NCBI GenBank assembly: GCA_029261855.1
Contig: JAJDAN010000070.1
Span: 102,250 to 166,249 of the forward strand
Source of the DNA: Deltaproteobacteria bacterium
GTDB taxonomy: Bacteria > Myxococcota_A > UBA9160 > UBA4427
Direction: 5' to 3'
DNA: 64,000 bases
The translations under genes were made by a program, and so were the position numbers. Shown here piece by piece: positions 50,095 to 58,800 of this stretch (position 1 is the stretch's first letter; every line of letters starts with the position of its first letter). The notes below the pieces were generated by a model. It was not told the DNA's origin. It ran no database searches and was given only the letters and a program-made list of their open reading frames with translations.

Positions 50095-50119
50095 CCCTGA
50101 TCCGTCGTTCGGATCAGGG
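50095..50119. other. Perfect 10-bp hairpin upstream of the TylF gene
   Basis: CCCTGATCCG, loop TCGTT, CGGATCAGGG. It lies about 50 bases from the minus-strand start at 50046, so it would be in that gene's leader or promoter. No T-run follows on either strand; an operator or mRNA-stability element is possible. Confidence 0.55.
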
Positions 50120-50392
50120 TGCGAATAGCGAGTCAGCGAGGCACCCGCGGGGCGCGCGGCGATGTCCCCGATGGCCGCGGTCGCACCCGGGCCGCATGCC
50201 ACTTGCGTACGGAAGTCGGCAGCGCGCTGCTACCCACCGACCGACCAGCCGAAATGAGCCATCCAGCCCGCTTGCCTACGATCTCGCATCTGTGATAATT
50301 CGGAGCGCTCGGGGGGAAGCAGAACGGTCTGAGCAGATCGATTCGGCAACTCCCGGTTTTCGTGGGCAAACCGCCCGCAGGGCATCCGTAGC

Positions 50393-50404
50393 TTCAGTGG
50401 AGGT
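50393..50404 (+). promoter_or_regulatory. Ribosome-binding segment complementary to the 3' UTR
   Basis: CTTCAGTGGAGG contains the Shine-Dalgarno GGAGG four bases before the ATG at 50408. The 3' UTR at 51541-51552 reads CCTCCACTGAAG, its exact reverse complement. A G-U and an A-U pair extend the duplex to 14 bp. Confidence 0.7.
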
Positions 50405-50407
50405 TCG

Positions 50408-51526
50408 ATGGACATCCTCAGCTCTATCCGAAACGTCTCGATCGCAGTCGCGATCACGCTCTTCACGGTCGGGACCGCGTACGCGGGTTCAGTCGAATCG
50501 ACCGCATGCCAGATCGGCAAGTACACCGGCAACAGCCTCGTCCTGATGGACGCGAACGAGAACGCTGCGTGGAATGGCCCGGCAACGGACATCCTGCACG
50601 GCCTGGCCCAGGCATTCCCCCGCGGCGACGCGGTAGTGGGTGACTGGAACGGCGATGGCGCCGACGACATGGGCAAGTACAACTCGTCGAACAACGCCAT
50701 CTTCCTCGACCTGAACGGCAACAAGTCCTGGGACCAGCCGGCCGGTGGCGATCTACAGTCGACCTTCGCCGGGTTCGCCGGTCCCGGCATCGTGATCTCC
50801 GGTGACTGGAACATGGACGGAGCCGACGAGATCGGTCTGTACGTGCCCGGCAACGATTTCTTCTTCCTCGACCTGAACGGCGACGGTGTCTACAACGGCG
50901 CCGACGACGTGGTCGCGCTGGTTGGCCCGACCCGGACCGCCGGCATTCCGATCGTCGGTGACTGGAACGGCGACGGCCGCGACTCGGTGGGCAAGGTCAT
51001 CGACGCGAGCTCGACCTACTACCTGGACGTCGACGGGAACTTCGTCTGGAACCCGCCCACGGACCGCCAGAGCGTCTTCGCCAATTTCGCGACGCCCTAC
51101 ACGCCGGTGGCAGGCAACTTCAGCAACGCCACGGCGGGTGACGAGATCGGCAAGTACGTGCCGGGCAGCGGCACCAACGACCTGTTCCTGCTCGACACCA
51201 ACGACGACGGCGTCTACACGAACGGCGTCGACACCCTGGCCGGCATCGCACAGGTCTTCGGCTCGGGCGACCCCATCATCTGCGACTTCAACGACGATGG
51301 CATCGACGACATCGGCAAGGCCGTCAGCAGTGTCACTTCCGCGAACTGCGGCAGCGGCCAGTGCTACTTCCTCGACGCGAACGGCAACGGCGTCTGGGAC
51401 GGCTTCGGGACCGACATCGGCTCCACCTTCGCGGCCTTCACCGACCCGAGCGACACCATGTCCGAGGCCATCTCGGGCCACTGGCTCGGTGGCGCGGGCG
51501 GCGGCGGCTCCGGCGCCGGTAACTGA
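50408..51526 (+). CDS. Secreted Asp/Asn-rich calcium-loop repeat protein
   Basis: A 372-residue exported protein. The signal peptide ends in GTAYAG (about 24-29). The rest is five imperfect units of about 60 residues, each with a GDWNGDGADDMGKY-like loop (also GDWNMDGADEIGLY, GDWNGDGRDSVGKV, CDFNDDGIDDIGKA) and an FLDLNGNxxWD-like loop. These DxNxDGxD patterns resemble FG-GAP/VCBS or dockerin-type calcium-binding loops and suggest a beta-propeller. The protein ends in a Gly-rich tail (GGAGGGGSGAGN) with no PEP-CTERM motif. It is followed by a strong terminator, so it is probably monocistronic. Function unknown; adhesion or matrix role possible. Confidence 0.82.
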   Translation: MDILSSIRNVSIAVAITLFTVGTAYAGSVESTACQIGKYTGNSLVLMDANENAAWNGPATDILHGLAQAFPRGDAVVGDWNGDGADDMGKYNSSNNAIFLDLNGNKSWDQPAGGDLQSTFAGFAGPGIVISGDWNMDGADEIGLYVPGNDFFFLDLNGDGVYNGADDVVALVGPTRTAGIPIVGDWNGDGRDSVGKVIDASSTYYLDVDGNFVWNPPTDRQSVFANFATPYTPVAGNFSNATAGDEIGKYVPGSGTNDLFLLDTNDDGVYTNGVDTLAGIAQVFGSGDPIICDFNDDGIDDIGKAVSSVTSANCGSGQCYFLDANGNGVWDGFGTDIGSTFAAFTDPSDTMSEAISGHWLGGAGGGGSGAGN

Positions 51527-51552
51527 CGCAACACAGTCAGCCTCCACTGAAG

Positions 51553-51583
51553 AACGGCCGCACCCGAAAGGGTGCGGCCGTTT
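51553..51583 (+). terminator. Rho-independent terminator of the calcium-repeat gene
   Basis: AACGGCCGCACCC, loop GAAA, GGGTGCGGCCGTT and then T/C-rich TTCTCGTTC: a 13-bp perfect stem with a GNRA-type loop. It is 26 bp after the stop codon and the clearest intrinsic terminator in the window. Confidence 0.9.
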
Positions 51584-51671
51584 CTCGTTCGGGGCGCCGG
51601 TTCCGCCAGCCATCGCCGATTGCCCGGTCGCTCGCTGCGGTCTGCCGACCTTTGCGTCGTCGCCCCTCGAG

Positions 51672-51696
51672 ACGACGTCTTGGGTCACGCGCCTAG
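51672..51696. repeat. Possible degenerate relative of the type A stop-codon repeat
   Basis: GACGTCTTGGGTCACGCGCCTAG at 51674-51696 resembles the 3' end GACTCCGTCTTGGGTCGGCCTCCTAG of the 76-bp repeats. Its final CTAG (51693-51696) contains the stop codon of the minus-strand luciferase-like gene. The 5' part of the repeat is not recognisable. Confidence 0.45.
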
Positions 51697-52607
51697 CCGA
51701 ACAGGGCGAATAGCTCTTCGAACGCCTGCGGCTGCTTGCCGACCGCGGACGACGGCACCAGGATGGGCGTCGTCAGGCCGGCGTCCCGCCAGGCCGCCAG
51801 TCCCTCCCGCACCTTCGCGGCAGAACCGAAGAGGGTCGTCTCGTTGAGCCAGTCGTCGCTCATCAGGTCCGGCAGCCGGTCGTACTGCTTCTGGGCCACG
51901 GCCGCCTCGATCGCTTCCATCTCCTCGACGTAGCCCGCTTCCTTCCAGTAGTTGCGGTAGTTGGGCAGCGTCACGTAGGTGAGCAGGGTCCGACGGCTGA
52001 CCGCCGCGGCCGCCGCTTCGTCGTCGGAAATGCAGGTCGGGATCATGTTCCCGATGAAGAAGTCCGGGTCCGCCTGGTGGTCCGCCGGCAGCGCCGCGAG
52101 CGACTCCTTCAGGTGCGACCGCGCCGCATTCGCGAACACGACGCCCTGCGCCACCTCGCCCGCAAGCGACACCATCTTCTTTCGCAGGCCGGCGATGACG
52201 ACCGGGGGCATCAAGCCCGCGCGGGGCGTCGCGTGGAGCCCCTCCACGAAGCTCCTCATGTCGCTGAGGGGCTTCCCGGGCTGGGCGTCCAGGCGCCGGT
52301 TCAGGGGCTCGTGGCTGACACCGATGCCGAAGCGGAAGCGGCCTCCGGACAGCTCGTGGATCATCGATGCGCTCGCCGCGTAGTCGCTGACGTGGCGCGC
52401 GTAGATGTTCGCGATCGCCGTGCCGAAATGGATGCGTTCGGTGGTCAGGGCCAGTGCCTGACACAGCCCCATGCCGTCGCCGAAACTCGCGCAGTAGATC
52501 CCCGAGAAGCCGCGGCGTTCGATCTCACGCGCCAGTTCGAGGGTCCAGTTGCGGCGTCCGGGGACGGCCGCCAGCGCGACTGCGGGCATGCTGGCTTCGG
52601 GTGACAT
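51693..52607 (-). CDS. Luciferase-like (LLM class) flavin/F420-dependent oxidoreductase
   Basis: A 304-residue TIM-barrel oxidoreductase of the bacterial luciferase superfamily. Typical blocks are ELAREIERRGFSGIYCASFGDG (about 24-45), RIHFGTAIANIYARHVSDYAASASMIHELSGGRFRFGIGVSHEP and GEVAQGVVFANAARSHLKES. The non-prolyl cis-type IANIY and the RFGIGVSH phosphate loop suit either FMN or F420; npdG in the window makes F420 plausible. The reaction is not predictable. ATG 52607 has AAGGAGGG six bases upstream, an excellent ribosome-binding site. Confidence 0.85.
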   Translation of the reverse strand: MSPEASMPAVALAAVPGRRNWTLELAREIERRGFSGIYCASFGDGMGLCQALALTTERIHFGTAIANIYARHVSDYAASASMIHELSGGRFRFGIGVSHEPLNRRLDAQPGKPLSDMRSFVEGLHATPRAGLMPPVVIAGLRKKMVSLAGEVAQGVVFANAARSHLKESLAALPADHQADPDFFIGNMIPTCISDDEAAAAAVSRRTLLTYVTLPNYRNYWKEAGYVEEMEAIEAAVAQKQYDRLPDLMSDDWLNETTLFGSAAKVREGLAAWRDAGLTTPILVPSSAVGKQPQAFEELFALFG

Positions 52608-52947
52608 GACGCCCTCCTTGCTCGATCCGTGAGGGGCCGAGTCTATCACCGCTCCCCTCGGGACCGAGACAGTCGGCAGCGATGTGCCGCCAAGCTCATC
52701 AGCCGGGCCCATCGATTGGGCAATCCCGCTCGCAGTCGGGCCGTATTTGCCGGGAGCGATGTGCGGAGAGCTGCCCAGGCGGGAAGCTCCGAGCCGTCCC
52801 CTTCCGCTGAACGCAGCCGTGCGCAGTTGGCACGACCGTTGCTCTTGAGCATGCCGACCCGGAGACCCGGAACGGGCGCGCCCAGACAGCCCCTCCCCTC
52901 CGAAAACAACTCGGACACGACTCGAACCCCGAATCACGGAGATCCAG
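52608..52947. other. Intergenic region upstream of amtB
   Basis: 340 bases without a gene, between divergent starts. It contains the sigma-54 promoter at 52827-52843. I looked for an NtrC-type palindrome (GCAC-N5-TGGTGC) further upstream and found no convincing match. Confidence 0.6.
52827..52843 (+). promoter_or_regulatory. Sigma-54 promoter for amtB-glnK
   Basis: TTGGCACGACCGTTGCT matches the sigma-54 consensus TTGGCACR-N4-TTGCW throughout, with GG and GC separated by exactly ten bases. Transcription would start near 52854, about 95 bases before the amtB ATG. An enhancer-binding activator such as NtrC is implied. Confidence 0.85.
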
Positions 52948-54776
<1,829 letters not shown>

Positions 54777-54879
54777 TGGGTCGCAAGTCGTACGCCCGCG
54801 CGAGTCGTGGGCGGGTGGTGTTCGCTCCACCGGCCCTTCTCGTTCCTGAGGCCGGATACGACCGGTATGCTCTGCCGCC

Positions 54880-55809
54880 ATGGCTGTCACGGTCGGGAGA
54901 ACGGCGGGCGACTGGACCCGGCTCTCCGGCCTGGTGGCGATCTGGGGCACCGCCTTCCTCTTCATCGACCTCGCCGTCGACACGCTGCCGCCGGCGACCC
55001 TGGTTGCCACGCGTGTACTGGTCGCGGCCCTGGTGTTGGTGGCGATCATGCCCGCCCTGGGGCTGCGGCTCCCTCCCCCCGGTCGGCTCTGGCTGCGCTT
55101 CCTGTTGTTGGCCTGCGTGGGCAACGCGATTCCGTTCTTCGCAATCAGCTGGGGCCAGATGCGTGTCCCGAGCGGGACCGCCGGGCTGCTCATGGCCGTG
55201 ATGCCCCTGGCGACCCTGGTGCTCGCGCACTTCTTCGTCGCCGACGAACGGCTCAGTCGACACGAACCCCGCAAGGTCCTGGGCTTCGGTGTGGGATTCT
55301 CGGGGGTCGTGCTGCTGACGGGCCCGGACGCGCTCACGCGGTTGGGCGGCGGCGCGAGCGACATCGCCCACCAGCTCGCGATCCTGCTCGGCGCGCTCTG
55401 TTATGCGATCAACACGATCCTCGCGCGTCGCATGCCCCCTCTGCATCCCATCGTGTCCGCGGCCTGCACGATGATCATGGCCAGCACGGTGATGATCCCG
55501 GTCAGTCTGTTTCTGGACGCGCCCTGGCATCTGACGCCATCGACGAGCTCCCTGCTTTCGGCGCTCTGGCTCGGACTGGTTCCGACGGGAGCCGCCACGG
55601 TGCTGTACTTCCGGATCGTCTCGACGGCGGGACCTACCTTTCTGTCCCTGATGAACTACGTGATCCCGGTCGTCGCGCTCTGTACCGGGGCCGCGATCCT
55701 CGGCGAGCCCGTCGGATGGCCACTGCTGGCCGCCCTGGGGCTGATCCTGGGCGGGCTCTTCCTGTCCCAGACGAGTGCCGCCCCGGCCCTCGGGCCGAGC
55801 GCGCGCTAG
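54880..55809 (+). CDS. EamA/DMT-family permease
   Basis: A 309-residue inner-membrane protein with about ten hydrophobic helices in two homologous EamA halves. The first runs GLVAIWGTAFLFIDLAVDTLPPATLVATRVLVAAL (about 14-48). The second begins near LGALCYAINTILARRMPPLHPIVSAACTMI, and the helix pattern ends GAAILGEPVGWPLLAALGLILGGLFLSQ, typical of RhaT/EamA exporters. Members export amino acids or other metabolites; no substrate clue is present. It starts 103 bp beyond the repeat after glnK. Confidence 0.9.
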   Translation: MAVTVGRTAGDWTRLSGLVAIWGTAFLFIDLAVDTLPPATLVATRVLVAALVLVAIMPALGLRLPPPGRLWLRFLLLACVGNAIPFFAISWGQMRVPSGTAGLLMAVMPLATLVLAHFFVADERLSRHEPRKVLGFGVGFSGVVLLTGPDALTRLGGGASDIAHQLAILLGALCYAINTILARRMPPLHPIVSAACTMIMASTVMIPVSLFLDAPWHLTPSTSSLLSALWLGLVPTGAATVLYFRIVSTAGPTFLSLMNYVIPVVALCTGAAILGEPVGWPLLAALGLILGGLFLSQTSAAPALGPSAR

Positions 55810-55851
55810 TCCCCCTTTCCCCGCTGGGCATCCCCTCCGGCCGCGGGTCTC

Positions 55852-55880
55852 TTGACAGCTTCCCCGTCGTGCTCATCGAA
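55852..55880 (+). promoter_or_regulatory. Weak promoter candidate before hsp20
   Basis: TTGACA at 55852-55857 is a perfect -35, but the best -10 at 17 bases (ATCGAA) is poor. It does not clearly match a sigma-32 promoter, and no CIRCE element is present. Confidence 0.3.
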
Positions 55881-55935
55881 AGGCCGCATGACCGGACGGC
55901 GCGGCGCCTCCGGTCGATGACACGAGGAGAGAGCC

Positions 55936-56397
55936 ATGGCTCAGTACACCCTGTACCGCCCCGGGGCGGCAGACGCATGGGGACCGCTCGATCAGCTCCG
56001 GCGTGAGATGGACTTCGCGCTCGGCCGCTTCGGGGGTCCGTCGACATATTCTGCAGCCGGCCGGGGCATCTATCCTGCCGTGAACCTGCACGAGACCGAA
56101 GATTCCTACGTCGTTTCGGCCGAGGTTCCCGGCGTCGATCCGAGTGACATCGATGTGTCGCTCGAGGGCACCACGCTCACCCTCACGGGCCAGCGCAAGA
56201 TCGAGTACCCGACACAGGACGGATCGAGTCTCCATCGCCGAGAACGGCAGTCCGGAAGCTTCCGGCGCGCCGTCCAGCTCCCGGCGGAGATCGAAGTCGA
56301 CAAGGTCGAGGCCGCCTATCGCAACGGCGTGCTGATGGTACGCCTGCCCAAGAGCCCCGAGCACAAGCCCCGCCAGATCTCGGTACAGGCCAGCTAG
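55936..56397 (+). CDS. Hsp20/alpha-crystallin small heat-shock protein
   Basis: A 153-residue ATP-independent chaperone that holds unfolding proteins. A short N-terminal arm (about 1-45) precedes the alpha-crystallin domain (about 46-145). Landmarks are YPAVNLHETEDSYVVSAEVPG, LEGTTLTLTGQRK, the GSFRRAVQLPAEIEVDKVEAAYRNGVLMVRLPK block (the A-x-x-x-n-GVL motif) and a final QISVQAS. Its stop codon lies in the CTAG that begins the second 76-bp repeat, and a second hsp20 gene follows 90 bp on. ATG 55936 has GAGGAGAG upstream. Confidence 0.94.
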   Translation: MAQYTLYRPGAADAWGPLDQLRREMDFALGRFGGPSTYSAAGRGIYPAVNLHETEDSYVVSAEVPGVDPSDIDVSLEGTTLTLTGQRKIEYPTQDGSSLHRRERQSGSFRRAVQLPAEIEVDKVEAAYRNGVLMVRLPKSPEHKPRQISVQAS

Positions 56398-56469
56398 CTG
56401 GCGAAGCCGTAGGCTTCGCTTGCGACGGAAGCCGAAGTTCCAAGACTCCGTCTTGGGTCGGCCTCCTAG
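56394..56469. repeat. Stop-codon-associated hairpin repeat, type A copy 2 (76 bp)
   Basis: Identical to 54701-54776. The first CTAG (56394-56397) contains the hsp20 stop codon; the last CTAG (56466-56469) abuts the ribosome-binding region of the next hsp20 gene (GAGGCCAGGAGG). The intergenic space of this pair is almost entirely the repeat. Confidence 0.95.
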
Positions 56470-56487
56470 GAGGCCAGGAGGACAATC

Positions 56488-56901
56488 ATGAGTGAGACAC
56501 AGGCACAGACGACTCAGGCCCTCGAAGCCCGCGAGAAGCAGGAACTGGAGGGAGAGGGCATTCGCCCGGGACCGGTGTTCCGGCCCGACATCGACATCGT
56601 CGAGGAAGCCGACCGCTTCGTGGTCTTCGCCGACCTGCCCGGGACCGACGAGCAATCCGTCGACGTGCGCCTCGAGAAGGGGACGCTCACCCTCGACGCA
56701 CACCTGGCGATGTCGCCCGACGCCGATTGGAGGCCTCTCCACACCGAGTACAGGCTCGGCTCGTATCACCGCGAGTTCCGGATCTCGGAGGACATCGACG
56801 CGAACGCGGTATCCGCGAAGATGCAGAACGGCGTGCTCGAGTTGCACCTGCCGAAGAGCGCCGACCGGCAGCCGCGTTCGATCCCCGTTCAGGCTGCATA
56901 G
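56488..56901 (+). CDS. Hsp20/alpha-crystallin small heat-shock protein, second copy
   Basis: A 137-residue small heat-shock protein with the alpha-crystallin domain at about 30-130: FRPDIDIVEEADRFVVFADLPGTDEQSVDVRLEKGTLTL, then EYRLGSYHREFRISEDIDANAVSAKMQNGVLELHLPK and IPVQAA. It lacks the long N-terminal arm of its neighbour and shares only family-level similarity, so the two are probably distinct partners in mixed oligomers rather than a recent duplication. AGGAGG is six bases before ATG 56488. Likely co-transcribed with the first hsp20 through the intervening repeat. Confidence 0.94.
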   Translation: MSETQAQTTQALEAREKQELEGEGIRPGPVFRPDIDIVEEADRFVVFADLPGTDEQSVDVRLEKGTLTLDAHLAMSPDADWRPLHTEYRLGSYHREFRISEDIDANAVSAKMQNGVLELHLPKSADRQPRSIPVQAA

Positions 56902-57062
56902 CGGCTCGCGATGGGATCGGCCCCGGATCGCCTCCGGGACCGATCCGATCGCTGCACGTCGCCGACGCGCACTTGGGAAGGCTCGTGTGCGGGTCGGCGC
57001 GGCGGTCAGGGGCGGATGGGGTTCCGCGCGGGGATCGGTAGCGCGCGCTATACCGGGGCCCC

Positions 57063-58289
57063 ATGGCCGACTCCACCCCCGATCCCATCGTCGTCGTTGG
57101 CGGCTCGCTCGCGGGGCTCCGCGCTGTCGAGGCGCTGCGCCGCGAGGGCCATGACGGCCGCATCGTGGTCGTCTCGGCCGAGGCGCAGATGCCCTACGAC
57201 CGTCCGCCGCTTTCGAAGCAGTTCCTGAAGGGCGACTGGGACGAAGAACGCATCGCACTCCGCAAGGATGGCGTCGACGATCTCGACGTCGACTGGCGTC
57301 TCGGCGTGGCGGCACGAACCCTCGACTCCGCCGCGCGCCAGGTCGAGCTCGAGAACGGCGAACACATCGCCTACGACCGGCTGCTGATCGCCACCGGTAC
57401 CGTCGCGCGACGCCTGCCCTTCGGCGACGGCCTCGACGGCATCCACCTGCTGCGCACCCTCGACGACGCCCGCAACCTGCGATCGGACCTCGCCCAGGCG
57501 AGTCACGTCGTCATCGTGGGTGCCGGTTTCATCGGCATGGAGGTCGCCGCGAGCTGCCGCGAACGCGGCCTCGCCGTGACCGTCGTCGAGCCCCTCGAGC
57601 AGCCGCTCATCCGCGGGCTCGGTCCCCAGCTCGGCGCCTGGGTGGGTGAGCGCCACCGGGAACGAGGCGTGACCCTGCGCTGCGGGGTCGGTGTCGAAGG
57701 CTTCGCGGGCGGTGCGCGGGTCGAAGGCGTGAAGCTCGCCGACGGCAGTACCCTCGACGCGGACTGCGTGGTCGTCGGCGTCGGCGCCCGCCCCGCGACG
57801 GACTGGCTCGAAGGGTCGGGGATCGGCCTCGACAACGGCGTCGTATGCGATGGCGCCGGGGCCACGTCCCTGCCCCACGTTTTCGCGGCCGGCGACGTCG
57901 CGCGCTGGGACGGCGTCCGCCTCGAACACTGGACGAGCGCCGTCGAGCAAGGCACGCACGTCGCGTTGCGGCTGCTCAAGGGCGCCGACGTGGGCCCCCT
58001 CGATCATCTTCCCTACGTCTGGACCGACCAGTTCGATCTTCGCCTGCAGATCGCGGGCGAGGTGCAGCCGGGAGACGTGACGCACGTCTGTCACGGGTCG
58101 CTCGACTTTGACACTGACCCTGGCTCTGGCCCGGGTTCGGACCCCGACCGGCGTTTCATCGTGCTCTTCGGCCGCAACGGGAGGCTCGTGGCGGCGGTCG
58201 GGAACAAGCGACCGCGTCAGCTCATTGCCGTGCGCAAACTGCTCGCCGTCGGCGCCCGCTTCGAAGAGGCGGTCGCACAGAATCCGTAG
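57063..58289 (+). CDS. Ferredoxin/rubredoxin-reductase-type FAD oxidoreductase
   Basis: A 408-residue NAD(P)H:ferredoxin reductase of the kind that feeds class I P450s and Rieske oxygenases. FAD motif VVVGGSLAGLRAVEALR (about 10-26), the DRPPLSK segment, the NAD(P) motif VVIVGAGFIGMEVAASC (about 154-170), HVFAAGDVARW, and the C-terminal W-T-D-Q-F-D-L reductase domain with YVWTDQFDLRLQIAGE. A P450 gene lies 3 kb downstream, but no [2Fe-2S] ferredoxin gene is near. ATG 57063. Confidence 0.9.
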   Translation: MADSTPDPIVVVGGSLAGLRAVEALRREGHDGRIVVVSAEAQMPYDRPPLSKQFLKGDWDEERIALRKDGVDDLDVDWRLGVAARTLDSAARQVELENGEHIAYDRLLIATGTVARRLPFGDGLDGIHLLRTLDDARNLRSDLAQASHVVIVGAGFIGMEVAASCRERGLAVTVVEPLEQPLIRGLGPQLGAWVGERHRERGVTLRCGVGVEGFAGGARVEGVKLADGSTLDADCVVVGVGARPATDWLEGSGIGLDNGVVCDGAGATSLPHVFAAGDVARWDGVRLEHWTSAVEQGTHVALRLLKGADVGPLDHLPYVWTDQFDLRLQIAGEVQPGDVTHVCHGSLDFDTDPGSGPGSDPDRRFIVLFGRNGRLVAAVGNKRPRQLIAVRKLLAVGARFEEAVAQNP

Positions 58290-58316
58290 AGCCCGAGTAC
58301 GCGACGCCCTGGTGGG

Positions 58317-58691
58317 CTACGGCGCGCAGGCGCCGGGCTTCCGCTCCCAGATGAGCTTTTCGTCGCGGTACATACATCCCGCCTGGGCGGGGCTGCCGCG
58401 CTTGGCGGCGGCGGCGTTGGCGTCGGCCTGCTTGGCGGTCGCCTTGGCTTCGTCCACGACGTCCTGCGCCTCGGCCGCACCGGCCTTGTCCTCGGCCTTC
58501 CGCAGCTCGTGGGCCTGACGCAGCAGTTCCTTCAACGCTTTCACATCGACATCCTGCTCGCCCTCATACGCGTAGTCCGGGAAGCGCTTGAACTCACCCG
58601 CCTGGGATGCAGTGGCGAGCAGCCCCAGGCCCGCCATCAGCAGGACAGTGACGCCGGACACGAAAAGGGCTTGTCGGATTTGCGGTTTCAT
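58317..58691 (-). CDS. Small exported helical protein, unknown function
   Basis: A 124-residue protein with a signal peptide (about 1-31, FVSGVTVLLMAGLGLLATASQA-G). The mature part is mostly one Ala/Lys/Glu/Asp-rich helix, likely a coiled coil (VDVKALKELLRQAHELRKAEDKAGAAEAQDVVDEAKATAKQADANAAAAKR). It ends with two cysteines in a short tail (AGCMYRDEKLIWERKPGACAP) that could form a disulfide. I recognise no family. GGAAG precedes ATG 58691. It is divergent from the M20 gene and convergent with the reductase. Confidence 0.6.
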   Translation of the reverse strand: MKPQIRQALFVSGVTVLLMAGLGLLATASQAGEFKRFPDYAYEGEQDVDVKALKELLRQAHELRKAEDKAGAAEAQDVVDEAKATAKQADANAAAAKRGSPAQAGCMYRDEKLIWERKPGACAP

Positions 58692-58800
58692 GGTCTTCCT
58701 GCGTATCGGTCGCGCTGGTAGTAGACTCAAGTTCTTTCCAGCCCGACTGCATCGGCAGTCGTCCAACCTCCCTCTTGCCCCGGCGGAGCCCTTCCCCTTC

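Larger units (their letters stand above)
50047..50407. other. Intergenic region between TylF and the calcium-repeat protein
   Basis: 361 bases without a gene, containing the hairpin at 50095-50119 and the ribosome-binding region of the downstream gene. I see no clear -35/-10 pair; TGATAATTCG near 50293 is an AT-rich -10-like candidate for the plus strand. Confidence 0.5.

Noticed and set aside
50393..51552. Inverted repeats around the calcium-repeat gene as transposon ends
   Set aside because: No transposase or target duplication is seen, and the left arm is exactly the ribosome-binding site. mRNA pairing explains it better.
52608..52826. NtrC enhancer sites upstream of amtB
   Set aside because: No convincing GCAC-N5-TGGTGC palindrome could be found by eye.
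55810..55935. CIRCE or sigma-32 element before hsp20
   Set aside because: No TTAGCACTC-N9-GAGTGCTAA palindrome is present, and the sigma-32-like match is too poor.
55936..56901. Recent tandem duplication of hsp20
   Set aside because: The two proteins share only family motifs and differ in length and N-terminus. Only the intervening repeat is shared with another locus.
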